A stretch of 63,086 nucleotides of DNA from Thermanaerothrix sp. (GCA_026417795.1 JAOACP010000010.1:1-63086); one strand, 5' to 3'. Shown: positions 47,965-56,074, counted from the stretch's first letter. Program-made: numbers and translations. Notes: generated by a model from the letters alone, not told the origin.

Positions 47965-48971
47965 AGTTCTTCGTTGGGCTTAAGCGTTATGTGGCGCCCT
48001 TTGCCTCAGCGGCTTTGTGTACGATCCTTTTAGCCCTTCCGGCCGCGTCCGGCGAGATGCCGGACCCAATGAACGGCCGGTACCAGCTTCCAGGGGGCCT
48101 GGCGGTGAGACTCTTGGATGGTAAGTGCGTATCAGGAGACCTCAAGGTCCAGCTGGTGGACGCAAGGCCCTTGGACCCCTTGGGGCTTGGCTGGGCGGCG
48201 CTGCTCAAGGTGGCGTCTGGGGATCATACCGAGTGGTTCATAGCCTCCACGGGGGACGCCCCCTTTGAGCCCATGCCCCTGGAGGACCGCCATTGGATCA
48301 AGCTCTCGGCCAGCGGAGTGCCCTATCTTCCAAGGGTCGTCCATGTGCTGAACCTGGACGGGACGGAGTTGAGGTTCAGGGTTGAGAAGGGCCGGCTGGT
48401 GCCCTTGTCGGATGACTGGGAGATGCCGGTCGTAAAGAAGCCCGTCATATACCTCTATCCCCCCGTAAAGACCTTTGTGGTTTTGGAGCCCAAACCCAAG
48501 GGAGAGGTGGTGGAGTGCGACCCCCCGCTGGGGCCCTGGCGGGTGTACGCCTCCCCCGACGGTTCCCTTTCCACCGGCGGCCACAGCCTTTACTACGAGT
48601 GTTCCCTTCGTGATGCGGTGCGCACCGAGAGCGCGGGATGGGTGGTGCGCGCCAACGGCCTGGAGGGCGGTCTTAGACGCGTTGGGTCCGCCTTGGGCCT
48701 TGAGGGGCGGGAGCTGGATGAGTTCGTCGCCTACTGGACGCCTACCCTGAGACAGAAGGGGGTTGACGTGGCGGCAAGGCCCTTCGATCCTGTGTTCCTA
48801 AGGGAAAACATGCCCCTTGAGGTCAACCCATCGCCGGAAACCGAGATAAGGGCCCTGGTGGCCTTCAGCCCCTGGGATGGTGGGGTCCTTGATGAGCCTA
48901 AGGTGAAGGTCCCCGCCAGGAGGGGCTTTACCCTGGTGGAATGGGGAGGGGTGTGGCTTCCAGAGCCGTAG
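47961..48971 (+). CDS. Exported protein with a KPVIYLYP motif, function unknown
   Basis: The 336-residue protein has a signal peptide (FASAALCTILLALPAASG) and an unfamiliar first domain, followed from about residue 158 by a domain opening KKPVIYLYPPVKTFVVLEP. That 'KPxIYLYP' strand is a recurrent signature of uncharacterised secreted proteins. The rest of this domain is beta-rich (LVAFSPWDGGVLDEPKVKVP). It overlaps the YqjK-like gene by 4 nt, so it belongs to the same operon and acts outside the membrane those small proteins sit in. No catalytic residues could be identified. Confidence 0.7.
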   Translation: MKFFVGLKRYVAPFASAALCTILLALPAASGEMPDPMNGRYQLPGGLAVRLLDGKCVSGDLKVQLVDARPLDPLGLGWAALLKVASGDHTEWFIASTGDAPFEPMPLEDRHWIKLSASGVPYLPRVVHVLNLDGTELRFRVEKGRLVPLSDDWEMPVVKKPVIYLYPPVKTFVVLEPKPKGEVVECDPPLGPWRVYASPDGSLSTGGHSLYYECSLRDAVRTESAGWVVRANGLEGGLRRVGSALGLEGRELDEFVAYWTPTLRQKGVDVAARPFDPVFLRENMPLEVNPSPETEIRALVAFSPWDGGVLDEPKVKVPARRGFTLVEWGGVWLPEP

Positions 48972-49001
48972 CGGTTAAAAAAATTAATTTAAATTCCCCG
49001 G

Positions 49002-49029
49002 TTGACAAAATTTTTAGAAGATCTATAAT
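49002..49029 (+). promoter_or_regulatory. Consensus promoter of the cold-shock gene
   Basis: Perfect TTGACA (49002-49007), 16 nt, perfect TATAAT (49024-49029). This is the best sigma-70 match in the window, as expected for an abundant cold-shock protein. Confidence 0.9.
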
Positions 49030-49042
49030 GTCACTGTCGCCC

Positions 49043-49079
49043 AGGACGGGCGGCGCAACCGTCCTTCTCTAGAAAGGAC
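49043..49079 (+). promoter_or_regulatory. Cold-shock mRNA leader with mutually exclusive hairpins
   Basis: AGGACGG (49043-49049) can pair with CCGTCCT (49059-49065), or GTCCTT (49061-49066) with AAGGAC (49074-49079). The two structures compete for the same bases directly upstream of the AGGAGG at 49087-49092. Such alternative folding is the known principle of the cspA thermosensor leader. Confidence 0.55.
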
Positions 49080-49098
49080 TAAATTCAGGAGGCAACAA

Positions 49099-49302
49099 GT
49101 GGCTACTCAGGGTACTGTTAAGTGGTTCAACGCGACGAAGGGTTATGGCTTCATCACCACCGACGAGGGTAGGGATGTTTTCTGTCATTTCAGCGCCATC
49201 AAGATGGATGGCTACAAGTCCCTCGAGGAGGGGCAGCGGGTCTCCCTTGATGTGGAGATGGGCCCCAAGGGCGAGCAGGCTGCCAACGTGGTGAAGCTCT
49301 AA
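49099..49302 (+). CDS. Cold-shock protein (CspA family)
   Basis: The 67-residue OB-fold protein has the nucleic-acid-binding motifs RNP1 KGYGFIT and RNP2 VFCHF and begins [20 protein letters not shown]. It acts as an RNA chaperone. Translation starts at GTG 49099 with AGGAGG at ideal spacing. It has its own consensus promoter, a switching leader and an intrinsic terminator. RNP2 reads VFCHF where VFVHF is usual. Confidence 0.97.
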   Translation: MATQGTVKWFNATKGYGFITTDEGRDVFCHFSAIKMDGYKSLEEGQRVSLDVEMGPKGEQAANVVKL

Positions 49303-49323
49303 ATAAAATTTAGAACTTCCCCG

Positions 49324-49353
49324 AAGGGGCGATCGTAAGATCGCCCCTTTTTG
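49324..49353 (+). terminator. Terminator of the cold-shock gene
   Basis: Perfect 9-bp stem GGGGCGATC (49326-49334) with GATCGCCCC (49339-49347), loop GTAA, then TTTTTG. Confidence 0.93.
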
Positions 49354-49408
49354 CTTGTGTGCTGAGGCCTCTTGGCGGGGAAGGACGCGTAAACAAGACG
49401 GTTTCAGG

Positions 49409-49452
49409 GATAAGGCGCGGGACGGAGGTTCGCCTCCGCCCCGCGCCTTATC
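49409..49452. repeat. Very long GC-rich hairpin
   Basis: Twenty bases at 49409-49428 (starting GATAAGGCGCGG) are complementary to 49433-49452 (ending CCGCGCCTTATC) apart from one mismatch, with tetraloop TTCG. It follows the cold-shock terminator and precedes the convergent DMT transporter gene. It may terminate the latter, though no T-run follows on that strand, or it may be a stable structured RNA end. Confidence 0.7.
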
Positions 49453-49530
49453 GCCTTATCTATGGCTTTTCATGCCCTGAGGTTTTGAGGGTTTCCCGCT
49501 GCCTTCGAGCCCCCTGGTTATTGTCTTTTT

Positions 49531-50463
49531 TCACCGCTCCTCCGCCTTGCCGAATAGGCCCATCAACCGCTCCGTCCAGCCCTGGGGCAGCTGCAGCTCC
49601 ACCATGAGTATGGCCGCCATGACCATGGATGCGCCGATGAACATCTGGGGGGTGAAGACCTCTCCCAGCATAAGCACCCCCGCTATGGCTCCGAAGACCG
49701 CCTCGGTGGAGAGCAAAAGCGCTGCATGGGTGGGGGAGGTGTAGCGCTGCGCCACGTTCTGGATCGTGAAGGCTCCAACGGTGGAGAAGGCCACCATGTA
49801 GGCCATGGACCACCAGACCCTTGGGGGCATGGCGCCGAACGAGGGCTCCTCAAGCATCGCCGCCAGGGGCAGGCTCAAAAGCCCCAGGGTGATCATCTGC
49901 ACGGAAGCCAGCCCAACGGGGTCGGTCCTCTTGGAGAACCGGTCCACCCCCAGGAGGTGGCCGGCGAAGAACACCGCGGAGCCCAAGGTCATGAGGTCTC
50001 CCTTGTTGAGCCCCCCCGCCTCGGCGGAGCCCAAGGTCCATATTCCCCAAAGGCATATGAACGAAGCCGCCATGGGCTTAAGGCCCGGGAAGCGCTTGGT
50101 TATCCCCCAGGATATGAGGGGTGCCAGCACCACGTATGTGGCGGTAAGAAATGCCTGCTTCCCCGCGCTGGTCCATATGAGCCCCATGGTCTGAAGGGCG
50201 AAGGCCATGAATAGAAGGACCCCGGCGATGAAGCCGTCGGAGATCCCCCTCTTCGAGAGCCCCGTAAGCCGTTTTCGGAAGATGAGCCCCAGGATGGCGC
50301 CTCCAATGAGAAATCGGCACGCCAACACCGTGAAGGTTGGAAGGTACGTCAACGCGTCCTTCAGCACCGCAAACCCCACGCCCCAGAAAGAGGCGGCCAA
50401 GAGTATCGAACCGTCTGCCAGGAGCACCGTTCTCCTGCTAATATTTAACCGGCACTCGGTCAT
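49531..50463 (-). CDS. DMT superfamily (EamA-type) transporter
   Basis: A 310-residue, ten-helix permease with two EamA repeats: LLAASFWGVGFAVLKDALTY, MGLIWTSAGKQAFLTATYVV, and in the second half AQRYTSPTHAALLLSTEAVF with AGVLMLGEVFTPQMFIGA. Such proteins usually export amino acids or metabolites. ATG 50463 has GGGAGG 7 nt upstream; the open frame to 50511 is leader. The motif 'P.HAALLLSTEAVFGA' is the standard EamA signature. Confidence 0.92.
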   Translation of the reverse strand: MTECRLNISRRTVLLADGSILLAASFWGVGFAVLKDALTYLPTFTVLACRFLIGGAILGLIFRKRLTGLSKRGISDGFIAGVLLFMAFALQTMGLIWTSAGKQAFLTATYVVLAPLISWGITKRFPGLKPMAASFICLWGIWTLGSAEAGGLNKGDLMTLGSAVFFAGHLLGVDRFSKRTDPVGLASVQMITLGLLSLPLAAMLEEPSFGAMPPRVWWSMAYMVAFSTVGAFTIQNVAQRYTSPTHAALLLSTEAVFGAIAGVLMLGEVFTPQMFIGASMVMAAILMVELQLPQGWTERLMGLFGKAEER

Positions 50464-50566
50464 TTTAAAGCCTCCCTTCCGGGCTAAGGCCCCGAAGACG
50501 TAATATATCATATGGACCCATAAGAGTCTAACTTGTGATCAAAATTAAAAGAATGGGGTGGGTCTC

Positions 50567-50986
50567 GTGCAAATCGCCGGTTATCTTTTGGGTTTTCTTA
50601 CCTGGGGAGTAATATTCTGGATCTCTTACGGAAGGGGGATTGCCCCTCTGGTACGATCCCTAAGGTCCCAGTCCGCCTCGCTGCCCCTTGGCAGGGTGTT
50701 CGTCCTGTGCTTCCTACTTCTCGAGGTTCTCGTGCAGGGGCTTTGGGTGGCCTACTGCTCCAACCGGGCCATGGGGTTTGTACAAGACCTCGGCAAACCC
50801 CTTGCCTACGGTTTGGGCTTTATGTGCTGCCAGGTGCCCCTTGCCATGGTGGCCAGGACCGAGACCCCCGGTTCCGCTTACCACGTGGCAAGGTCCGTGA
50901 TACCCATGGGGCTCTTCCCCGCCTTCGTCCTAAACCCCCGGTGGCTCTTGATATATCAGTGGATTCTATCCGGCTTTAGCGGATAG
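50567..50986 (+). CDS. Small membrane protein of unknown function
   Basis: About 139 residues with four hydrophobic segments (QIAGYLLGFLTWGVIFWISY, VFVLCFLLLEVLVQGLWVAY, LAYGLGFMCCQVPLAMVA, SVIPMGLFPAFVLNPRWLL). GTG 50567 and GTG 50558 are both possible starts. I recognise no family. A dyad (CTATCCG-N7-CGGATAG) overlaps its last codons, and the promoter of the DUF1576 operon starts right behind it, so it may be regulated separately. Confidence 0.65.
   Translation: MQIAGYLLGFLTWGVIFWISYGRGIAPLVRSLRSQSASLPLGRVFVLCFLLLEVLVQGLWVAYCSNRAMGFVQDLGKPLAYGLGFMCCQVPLAMVARTETPGSAYHVARSVIPMGLFPAFVLNPRWLLIYQWILSGFSG
50966..50986. promoter_or_regulatory. Dyad operator candidate overlapping the -35 region of the DUF1576 operon
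   Basis: CTATCCG (50966-50972), 7 nt, CGGATAG (50980-50986). It occupies the place where a -35 element would lie for the TATAAT at 50992-50997, and no TTGACA-like box exists there. This suggests an activator site. Confidence 0.5.
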
Positions 50987-50991
50987 GATGG

Positions 50992-51021
50992 TATAATTGA
51001 GAATAATAAACCTTTATTATT
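50992..51021 (+). promoter_or_regulatory. TATAAT box and perfect palindrome at the DUF1576 operon start
   Basis: TATAAT (50992-50997) is followed by AATAATAAA (51002-51010), CC, TTTATTATT (51013-51021), a perfect 9+2+9 palindrome covering the expected transcription start. It is a typical repressor-operator placement. Confidence 0.55.
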
Positions 51022-51044
51022 AAAATATTAAGGAGTGTGACCCG

Positions 51045-51119
51045 GTGAATAAGAAGTTCCTTAACCACTCACCGCCCCTTGCCGATATCTTCGGAGGTGC
51101 CTCCCGATGGAGGAGGTGA
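51045..51119 (+). CDS. Upstream 24-residue ORF overlapping the DUF1576 gene
   Basis: GTG 51045 is preceded by AAGGAG at 9 nt and opens a 24-codon frame (MNKKFLNHSPPLADIFGGAS, then RWRR and stop) whose TGA lies 10 nt inside the DUF1576 gene. A short frame that ends within the start region of the next gene often serves for translational coupling. It may equally be a chance frame, since the peptide has no recognisable feature. Confidence 0.35.
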   Translation: MNKKFLNHSPPLADIFGGASRWRR

Positions 51120-52369
51120 GGAGGGAGTTTCGACGATACTGGATCGTCTCAGCGTTCATGTGGGCCATCATCCTATGGGGCATCGTCATGTCCGGTGGAG
51201 ACGTGGACGAGCTGTTCGCGGGGCTTCAGCGGATACTCTTCTCCACCTGCACCCTCATAACCGACTACGTGTTGCTTGGAGGTCCCTCCGCCGCGTTGGT
51301 TAACGCGGGGTTTTTGGGCCTTGCGGCGCTGGGGGTGTGCGCCGCCGCCCAGGTTAGGCTCACCGGTCCTGCCATAGCGGCGGTTTTTACGGTCTGCGGC
51401 TTCGGGTTCTTCGGCAAAAACCTGCTCAACGTTTGGCCCATCATAATCGGTGTGTTCCTCCACAGCCGTTTCCGGGGCGTCCCCTTCAAGGACCACCTTC
51501 TCATATCCCTGTTTGGCACGTCCCTGGCCCCCTTGGTCAGCGAGCTTGCCTTCGGGGCCTCCTTGTCGCCGGTGGGGCCTTGGCTTGGGTCCTTGCTGGC
51601 GGGGCTTGTGGGGGGGGTTGCGGCAGGTTTCTTCCTGCCTCCCCTTGCCAAACACTTCCTTGTGGTGCACCAGGGCTACAACCTCTACAACGTGGGATTC
51701 ACCTGCGGCTTTCTTGGGCTGGTGTCCCTTGGGCTCTTTAGGGCCATAGGAGTTCCCCTTGACGGGGGATTCTACTGGTTCCACGGAGGCCACGACATCT
51801 TCTTCGTGCCGGTCCTGCTTTTCTTTTCAGCCATGATGATCACGGGCCTTGTGATAACCCCCAACCCAATGCCGGGTCTTAGGGACATTTACTCCTCCTC
51901 GGGGCGTCTTGTGTCCGATTTCGTGCAGTACTCAGGCTTCGGCCCTTCCCTTGTGAACATGGGGTCCCTGGGGCTTCTGGGCCTTATGTACATAAGGCTG
52001 ACCGGAGGGGACCTGAACGGTCCTACCATAGGCGGCATGATAACCCTGGCGGGTTTTGGGGGGTTTGGCAAGCACTTGAGGAACGTGGTGCCCGTCATGC
52101 TGGGCACCTGGGGAGCCGCGGTGATATCCGTCTGGCCGGTGGCCAGCCCGGGGGCATCCCTGGCGGTGCTGTTCAGCGGCTGTCTTGCCCCGGTGAGCGG
52201 AGCCTTTGGGGTGGTGGCGGGCTTGGCCGCCGGGTTCCTGCACCTAATGGTGGTGATGACCGTGGGCAGCGTCCACGGCGGGCTTAGCCTATATAACAAC
52301 GGCCTTTCGGGTGGCATCGTGGCCGCCATGCTGCTTCCCGTGCTTGAGGCCTTGAGGGAGGAGGATTGA
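51107..52369 (+). CDS. DUF1576 family multi-pass membrane protein
   Basis: A 420-residue protein with ten or more helices matching the DUF1576 family, notably the end HLMVVMTVGSVHGGLSLYNN. It is built from two related halves: GPSAALVNAGFLGLAALGV, then LTGPAIAAVFTVCGFGFFGK in the first, and GPSLVNMGSLGLLGLMYIRL, then LNGPTIGGMITLAGFGGFGK in the second. Internal duplication is typical of transporters, and conserved HQGYNLYN and SVHGGLSLYNN loops may line a substrate site. The substrate is unknown. It is followed 4 nt later by a small ATPase-like protein. Confidence 0.85.
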   Translation: MEEVRREFRRYWIVSAFMWAIILWGIVMSGGDVDELFAGLQRILFSTCTLITDYVLLGGPSAALVNAGFLGLAALGVCAAAQVRLTGPAIAAVFTVCGFGFFGKNLLNVWPIIIGVFLHSRFRGVPFKDHLLISLFGTSLAPLVSELAFGASLSPVGPWLGSLLAGLVGGVAAGFFLPPLAKHFLVVHQGYNLYNVGFTCGFLGLVSLGLFRAIGVPLDGGFYWFHGGHDIFFVPVLLFFSAMMITGLVITPNPMPGLRDIYSSSGRLVSDFVQYSGFGPSLVNMGSLGLLGLMYIRLTGGDLNGPTIGGMITLAGFGGFGKHLRNVVPVMLGTWGAAVISVWPVASPGASLAVLFSGCLAPVSGAFGVVAGLAAGFLHLMVVMTVGSVHGGLSLYNNGLSGGIVAAMLLPVLEALREED

Positions 52370-52373
52370 TAGC

Positions 52374-52718
52374 ATGAAAGGACAGTGGGCCAAGGCAGTG
52401 CACGCCTGCGGGGAGCTCGTGGCCTACCTGATAAGGCGCGGCTCCCGGGACATAGAGAACCGATTCATGTTCGTAAACGGCGTCCTTCACGTGGAGATCC
52501 GATCCTGGGACCTGGTTTTGTCCCAAGAGGAGCTGGAAAAGTTGAGGCGCCGCCTCATACACCCCCAACAGAGGGAGATAGGGGAGTACTACTGGGGGCT
52601 GGCCGGGGGGGAGCACAAGGGCACGGAGCTCGAGGTGGTGGGCAACGCCACGGAGGTGCTGTGCGTGGAGTCCTCCCCCGGCGAGGGTACGTTCATAAGG
52701 CTGCGCCGCAGGGATTGA
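52374..52718 (+). CDS. Small cytoplasmic protein, remnant-like GHKL ATPase fold
   Basis: A 114-residue soluble protein co-transcribed with the DUF1576 gene (GAGGAGG before ATG 52374). The C-terminal half (YYWGLAGGEHKGTELEVVGN, then ATEVLCVESSPGEGTFIRLR) resembles the end of histidine-kinase ATPase domains, in which a 'GLxL...I.V.S..G.GTxF' block closes the fold. The N-box and DxGxG motifs are missing, so ATP binding is doubtful. The tight linkage suggests a regulator or partner of the membrane protein. Confidence 0.6.
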   Translation: MKGQWAKAVHACGELVAYLIRRGSRDIENRFMFVNGVLHVEIRSWDLVLSQEELEKLRRRLIHPQQREIGEYYWGLAGGEHKGTELEVVGNATEVLCVESSPGEGTFIRLRRRD

Positions 52719-52756
52719 TGGTTGAAGGGCGGTCCATCGGGCCCCTTGCGGAGCTT

Positions 52757-52773
52757 CGGGGCTCAGCGCCCCG
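52757..52773. terminator. Short hairpin between convergent genes
   Basis: CGGGGC (52757-52762), loop TCAGC, GCCCCG (52768-52773), situated between the ends of the DUF1576 operon and the ABC-F gene. T-runs are poor on both sides (TCATCTTATC on plus). Confidence 0.45.
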
Positions 52774-52781
52774 GGCTCATC

Positions 52782-54731
52782 TTATCTACCTATGGCGTCA
52801 AGCTCCTCCGCCAGCGCCTCCCACTGGGGGTACAATGCCTCAAGGCGCCGGTTTATCTCCGACAGCTCAAGCATGAGGGATTGTACCTTTGACGAATCCC
52901 CAAGCACCTCGGGGCTGCACAAAAGCCCCTCCAGCTCCCCCTTCCTCGCCTCCGCCGCCCCGATGGCCTCCTCTATGGGGGCCATCCTGTCCAACACCGC
53001 CTTCTTGAGGCGGTATATCCTGTTCCTGTCCTCCGCCCTGCGCCTTCGCTCCTCCTTTATGGAGTCCTTGGAGGAGCTTAGATCCCGGCGGGGCCTCTTG
53101 GACTCCTCCCCAGGTAAGTCCGAGTTACCATCGAGCTCCCCCCGAAGCTCCGCGAACCTGCTGTAGTTCCCCAGGTATTCCCGAAGGGTGCCCCGCCGTA
53201 TCTCGAACACCCGGTTCACCACCGCGTCTAAGAAGTCCCGGTCGTGGGAGACTATCACCAAAGTTCCCTGGTAGGCCCCAAGGGCGCTTGCGAAGATCTC
53301 CTTGGTCCTCTCGTCCAGGTGGTTTGTGGGCTCGTCCAGGAGCAGCAGGTTCGCGGGCTCCATGAGCATCTTGGCCAGCGTAAGCCGGGACTTCTCGCCG
53401 CCCGAAAGGACCTCCACCGGCAGGTCCCAGTAGTCGGGGCCTAAAAGAAAGGCCCCAAGGGTTGACTTCACGTCCTGGTCGGTGACGGACAGGCTGGCGG
53501 ATCTTGCCTCCTCCAGAACGGTCTTGCCATAGTCCAGGTTGGTGGCGCTCTCCTGGGAGAAGAAAGCGGTCCTAACCCCGCTGCCAAGGCGCAGGGTTCC
53601 CTCCGACGGGGATTCCCTAAGGCCCATGAGCCGCATGAGGGTGGACTTGCCGGACCCGTTGTACCCCACCAGGGCCACCCGGTCGCCCCGGTGCACCTCG
53701 AACCGCACTCCCCGGAAGATCCACCGTCCGTCGTAACTCATGCCAAGGTCCTGGGCGCTCATGACCAACTCGGGCCCCCTGGGAGGGGCGGGGATCTTTA
53801 TCTTGAGCTCCCTGGCGGACTCCATCTGCCCCGTCTCCTCTATCCTCTCCAGGGCCTTCAGCCGGCTTTGTGCCTGAGAGGCCTTCGAGGCCTTGTAGCG
53901 GAAGCGCTCCACGAAGGCCATGGTCCTGGCCCTCAGCTCCCTTACATCCCGGGCCCTTCGGCGCAGCTCTTCATCCTCCGCCTCCCGGGCCTTGAGGTAG
54001 GACTCGTAGCTTCCCTGGTGGGTCCTTATCTTGCCTCCCCGGATCTCCGCCACCGCCCCGGTGGTCCTGTTTATGAAACGCCTGTCGTGGGACACCGCCA
54101 CCATGGTCCCATCGAAGGACTTGAGGTACCCCTCCAGCCACTCCATGCTCTCCGTGTCGAGGTGGTTTGTGGGCTCGTCAAGGAGGAGCACCTCCGGCTG
54201 AGACAGGAGTATCGAGGCCAGCAGTATCCGCATCTTCCATCCCCCGGAGAAATCGGAACAGTCCCTTTCGTAGTCCCGTTCTTCAAACCCAAGGCCGCTC
54301 AGAACCCGCTTGGCCCGGGCCTCGAAGGAGTAGCCCCCCAAGGAGGCGATCCTTGACTGCAGCCCGTCGTGCTCCCTGGCGAGCCTTATGGCCTCGTCCT
54401 CCTCCATGTGGGGCTCCCCCATTCGAGCTTCCAACTCCCGCATGGCCGCCTCCGCCTGCGTGAGGCCGCTCCTCGACTTCAGGTACTCCATGACGCTCCC
54501 TGGCCCCACCTGGGCTATGTCCTGGGGCAGATACCCCACCTGAAGGGCCTTCACCGTGACCGTGCCGGACTCGGGATGATCCTCCCCGGCCAGCAGCCTC
54601 ATGAGCGACGTCTTGCCGCAGCCGTTGGGACCCACCAGGGCCACCTTTTGCCCCGTCGTAACCACCCAGCCCGCGTTGTCCAGTATCACCCTTTCACCGT
54701 ATCTAAGGGACACCCCTTCCAAAATTATCAG
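52782..54731 (-). CDS. ABC-F family ATPase; probable CTG start
   Basis: ABC-F proteins carry two ATPase domains without membrane segments and act on ribosomes. The protein of about 649 residues has Walker A VGPNGCGKTSLM and VGYNGSGKSTLM, signatures FSGGWKMR and LSGGEKSR, LLLDEPTNHLD twice, an interdomain linker rich in Arg, and a C-terminal charged coiled-coil (about the last 90 residues) as in Uup. The open frame starts at GTG 54746, but family members begin directly with a strand of the 'MIILExVSxxYG' type. A CTG at 54731 gives that and has GGAGGG at 7 nt. The GTG would overlap that Shine-Dalgarno. Confidence 0.92.
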   Translation of the reverse strand: MIILEGVSLRYGERVILDNAGWVVTTGQKVALVGPNGCGKTSLMRLLAGEDHPESGTVTVKALQVGYLPQDIAQVGPGSVMEYLKSRSGLTQAEAAMRELEARMGEPHMEEDEAIRLAREHDGLQSRIASLGGYSFEARAKRVLSGLGFEERDYERDCSDFSGGWKMRILLASILLSQPEVLLLDEPTNHLDTESMEWLEGYLKSFDGTMVAVSHDRRFINRTTGAVAEIRGGKIRTHQGSYESYLKAREAEDEELRRRARDVRELRARTMAFVERFRYKASKASQAQSRLKALERIEETGQMESARELKIKIPAPPRGPELVMSAQDLGMSYDGRWIFRGVRFEVHRGDRVALVGYNGSGKSTLMRLMGLRESPSEGTLRLGSGVRTAFFSQESATNLDYGKTVLEEARSASLSVTDQDVKSTLGAFLLGPDYWDLPVEVLSGGEKSRLTLAKMLMEPANLLLLDEPTNHLDERTKEIFASALGAYQGTLVIVSHDRDFLDAVVNRVFEIRRGTLREYLGNYSRFAELRGELDGNSDLPGEESKRPRRDLSSSKDSIKEERRRRAEDRNRIYRLKKAVLDRMAPIEEAIGAAEARKGELEGLLCSPEVLGDSSKVQSLMLELSEINRRLEALYPQWEALAEELDAIGR

Positions 54732-54859
54732 ACCCGATCCCTCCACTTCGCTTCTTGTGGACCAAGGAGGATTTTACAACCCATTAGGTTCTTTGGCGCG
54801 GGGATGGTAAACTAAGTCCCATCCTGCCTAGATGAAGGGGGGCTTTCGTAATTAGTATT

Positions 54860-56074
54860 TTGAAAATGGCTAAGGTCTTCAAGGACCCCAAATGGCTGGC
54901 CTGGGTCCTGCAGGACGTGGGCAACTCTGGGTTTGCCACCACCATAATGGCGGTCATGTTCCCCCTTTTCTACCGGGAGGTCCTGGGGACGGGATCTAGC
55001 AAACAGCTGGTGCTCGCCATGTGGGGCTACGGCACCGCCCTTGGGATGCTCGTCACCGCCCTTTTGGCCCCTGCGCTGGGGGCCGCGGCGGACCAGCGGG
55101 GGATCCGCAAGGCCCTCTTCACGGCCTTTACCGCCCTTGGGGTGGCCTCCTCCTTCCTGATGGGACTGCTTCCCGAAGGTGGCTGGGTCCTTGGGCTTGG
55201 GCTTTTTATCGTGGGTTCCCTTGGGTTCTCCTTCAACAACGTCTTCTACGACTCGTTCCTTCCCCACATAGCCCCCGAGGAGGACCGTTCCCTCCTGTCC
55301 TCCGCGGGCTACGCCCTGGGATACCTGGGCGGCGGGGTGCTTCTTACGATCAACGTCTTCATGGCCGCCCGTTACGGAGAGGCGGGTTTCAGGATGGCCT
55401 TCGCCTCCGTGGCCCTCTGGTGGGCCGCCGCCACGGTCCCCTTCTGGCTGTTCATCCAAGAGCCTCCCGCCACCCCCAAGGATCCCTTGGGGCCCTTCGC
55501 AAGGCCCATAAGAACCCTCCGGGAGCTGCCCCAAAACCCCAACGTCATGTGGTTCCTCTTTGCCTTTTGGCTCTACAACGACGGCATAGGGACCATCATG
55601 AGGATGGGGGTTATTTACGGTTCCAGCATAGGGATAGATCAGCGCACCCTCCTCATGTCGCTGGTGGCCACCCAGTTCGTGGGCATCCCCTTGACCATGT
55701 TGTGGGCCAAGGTGTCGGACTTCATCGGGGACAAGGGGGCCCTCATGGGCGCCCTGGCGGTGTACCTTGTGATATGCCTGTTCGTCCCCTTCATAAGGAC
55801 CTCGTCCCACTTCTGGGCCATGGCGCTCGCCATAGGTTCCGTCCAGGGCGGCGCCCAGGCGCTGTCCAGATCCCTTTTCTCGAGGATAGTTCCCAAGGAC
55901 CGCAGCGCGGAGCTCTTCGGCTTCTACGACCTCTCCAGCAAGTTCGCCGGGGTGCTGGGCCCCATGGCGTTCGGGCTCATCTCTCAGATGACCGGCTCCT
56001 TCGCCCTTGGGGGGCCGCTGTTGGCGGGGTTCTTCCTCCTGGGAATCGTGATGCTTTTTAAGGTCAGAGCTTGA
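54860..56074 (+). CDS. MFS transporter, UMF1/Atg22-like
   Basis: The 404-residue permease has 12 helices. WVLQDVGNSGFATTIMAVMF, followed by PLFYREVLGTG, matches the UMF1 branch ('YDWANSAFATTV..FFP.F'), and GSVQGGAQALSRSLFSRIVP is the second hallmark. Substrates of bacterial members are mostly unknown. The start is unclear: TTG 54860 and ATG 54866 have no close Shine-Dalgarno, while GGGGGG at 54837 would suit a non-standard ATT at 54851. It ends overlapping the convergent PucR-type gene by 11 nt. Confidence 0.88.
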   Translation: MKMAKVFKDPKWLAWVLQDVGNSGFATTIMAVMFPLFYREVLGTGSSKQLVLAMWGYGTALGMLVTALLAPALGAAADQRGIRKALFTAFTALGVASSFLMGLLPEGGWVLGLGLFIVGSLGFSFNNVFYDSFLPHIAPEEDRSLLSSAGYALGYLGGGVLLTINVFMAARYGEAGFRMAFASVALWWAAATVPFWLFIQEPPATPKDPLGPFARPIRTLRELPQNPNVMWFLFAFWLYNDGIGTIMRMGVIYGSSIGIDQRTLLMSLVATQFVGIPLTMLWAKVSDFIGDKGALMGALAVYLVICLFVPFIRTSSHFWAMALAIGSVQGGAQALSRSLFSRIVPKDRSAELFGFYDLSSKFAGVLGPMAFGLISQMTGSFALGGPLLAGFFLLGIVMLFKVRA

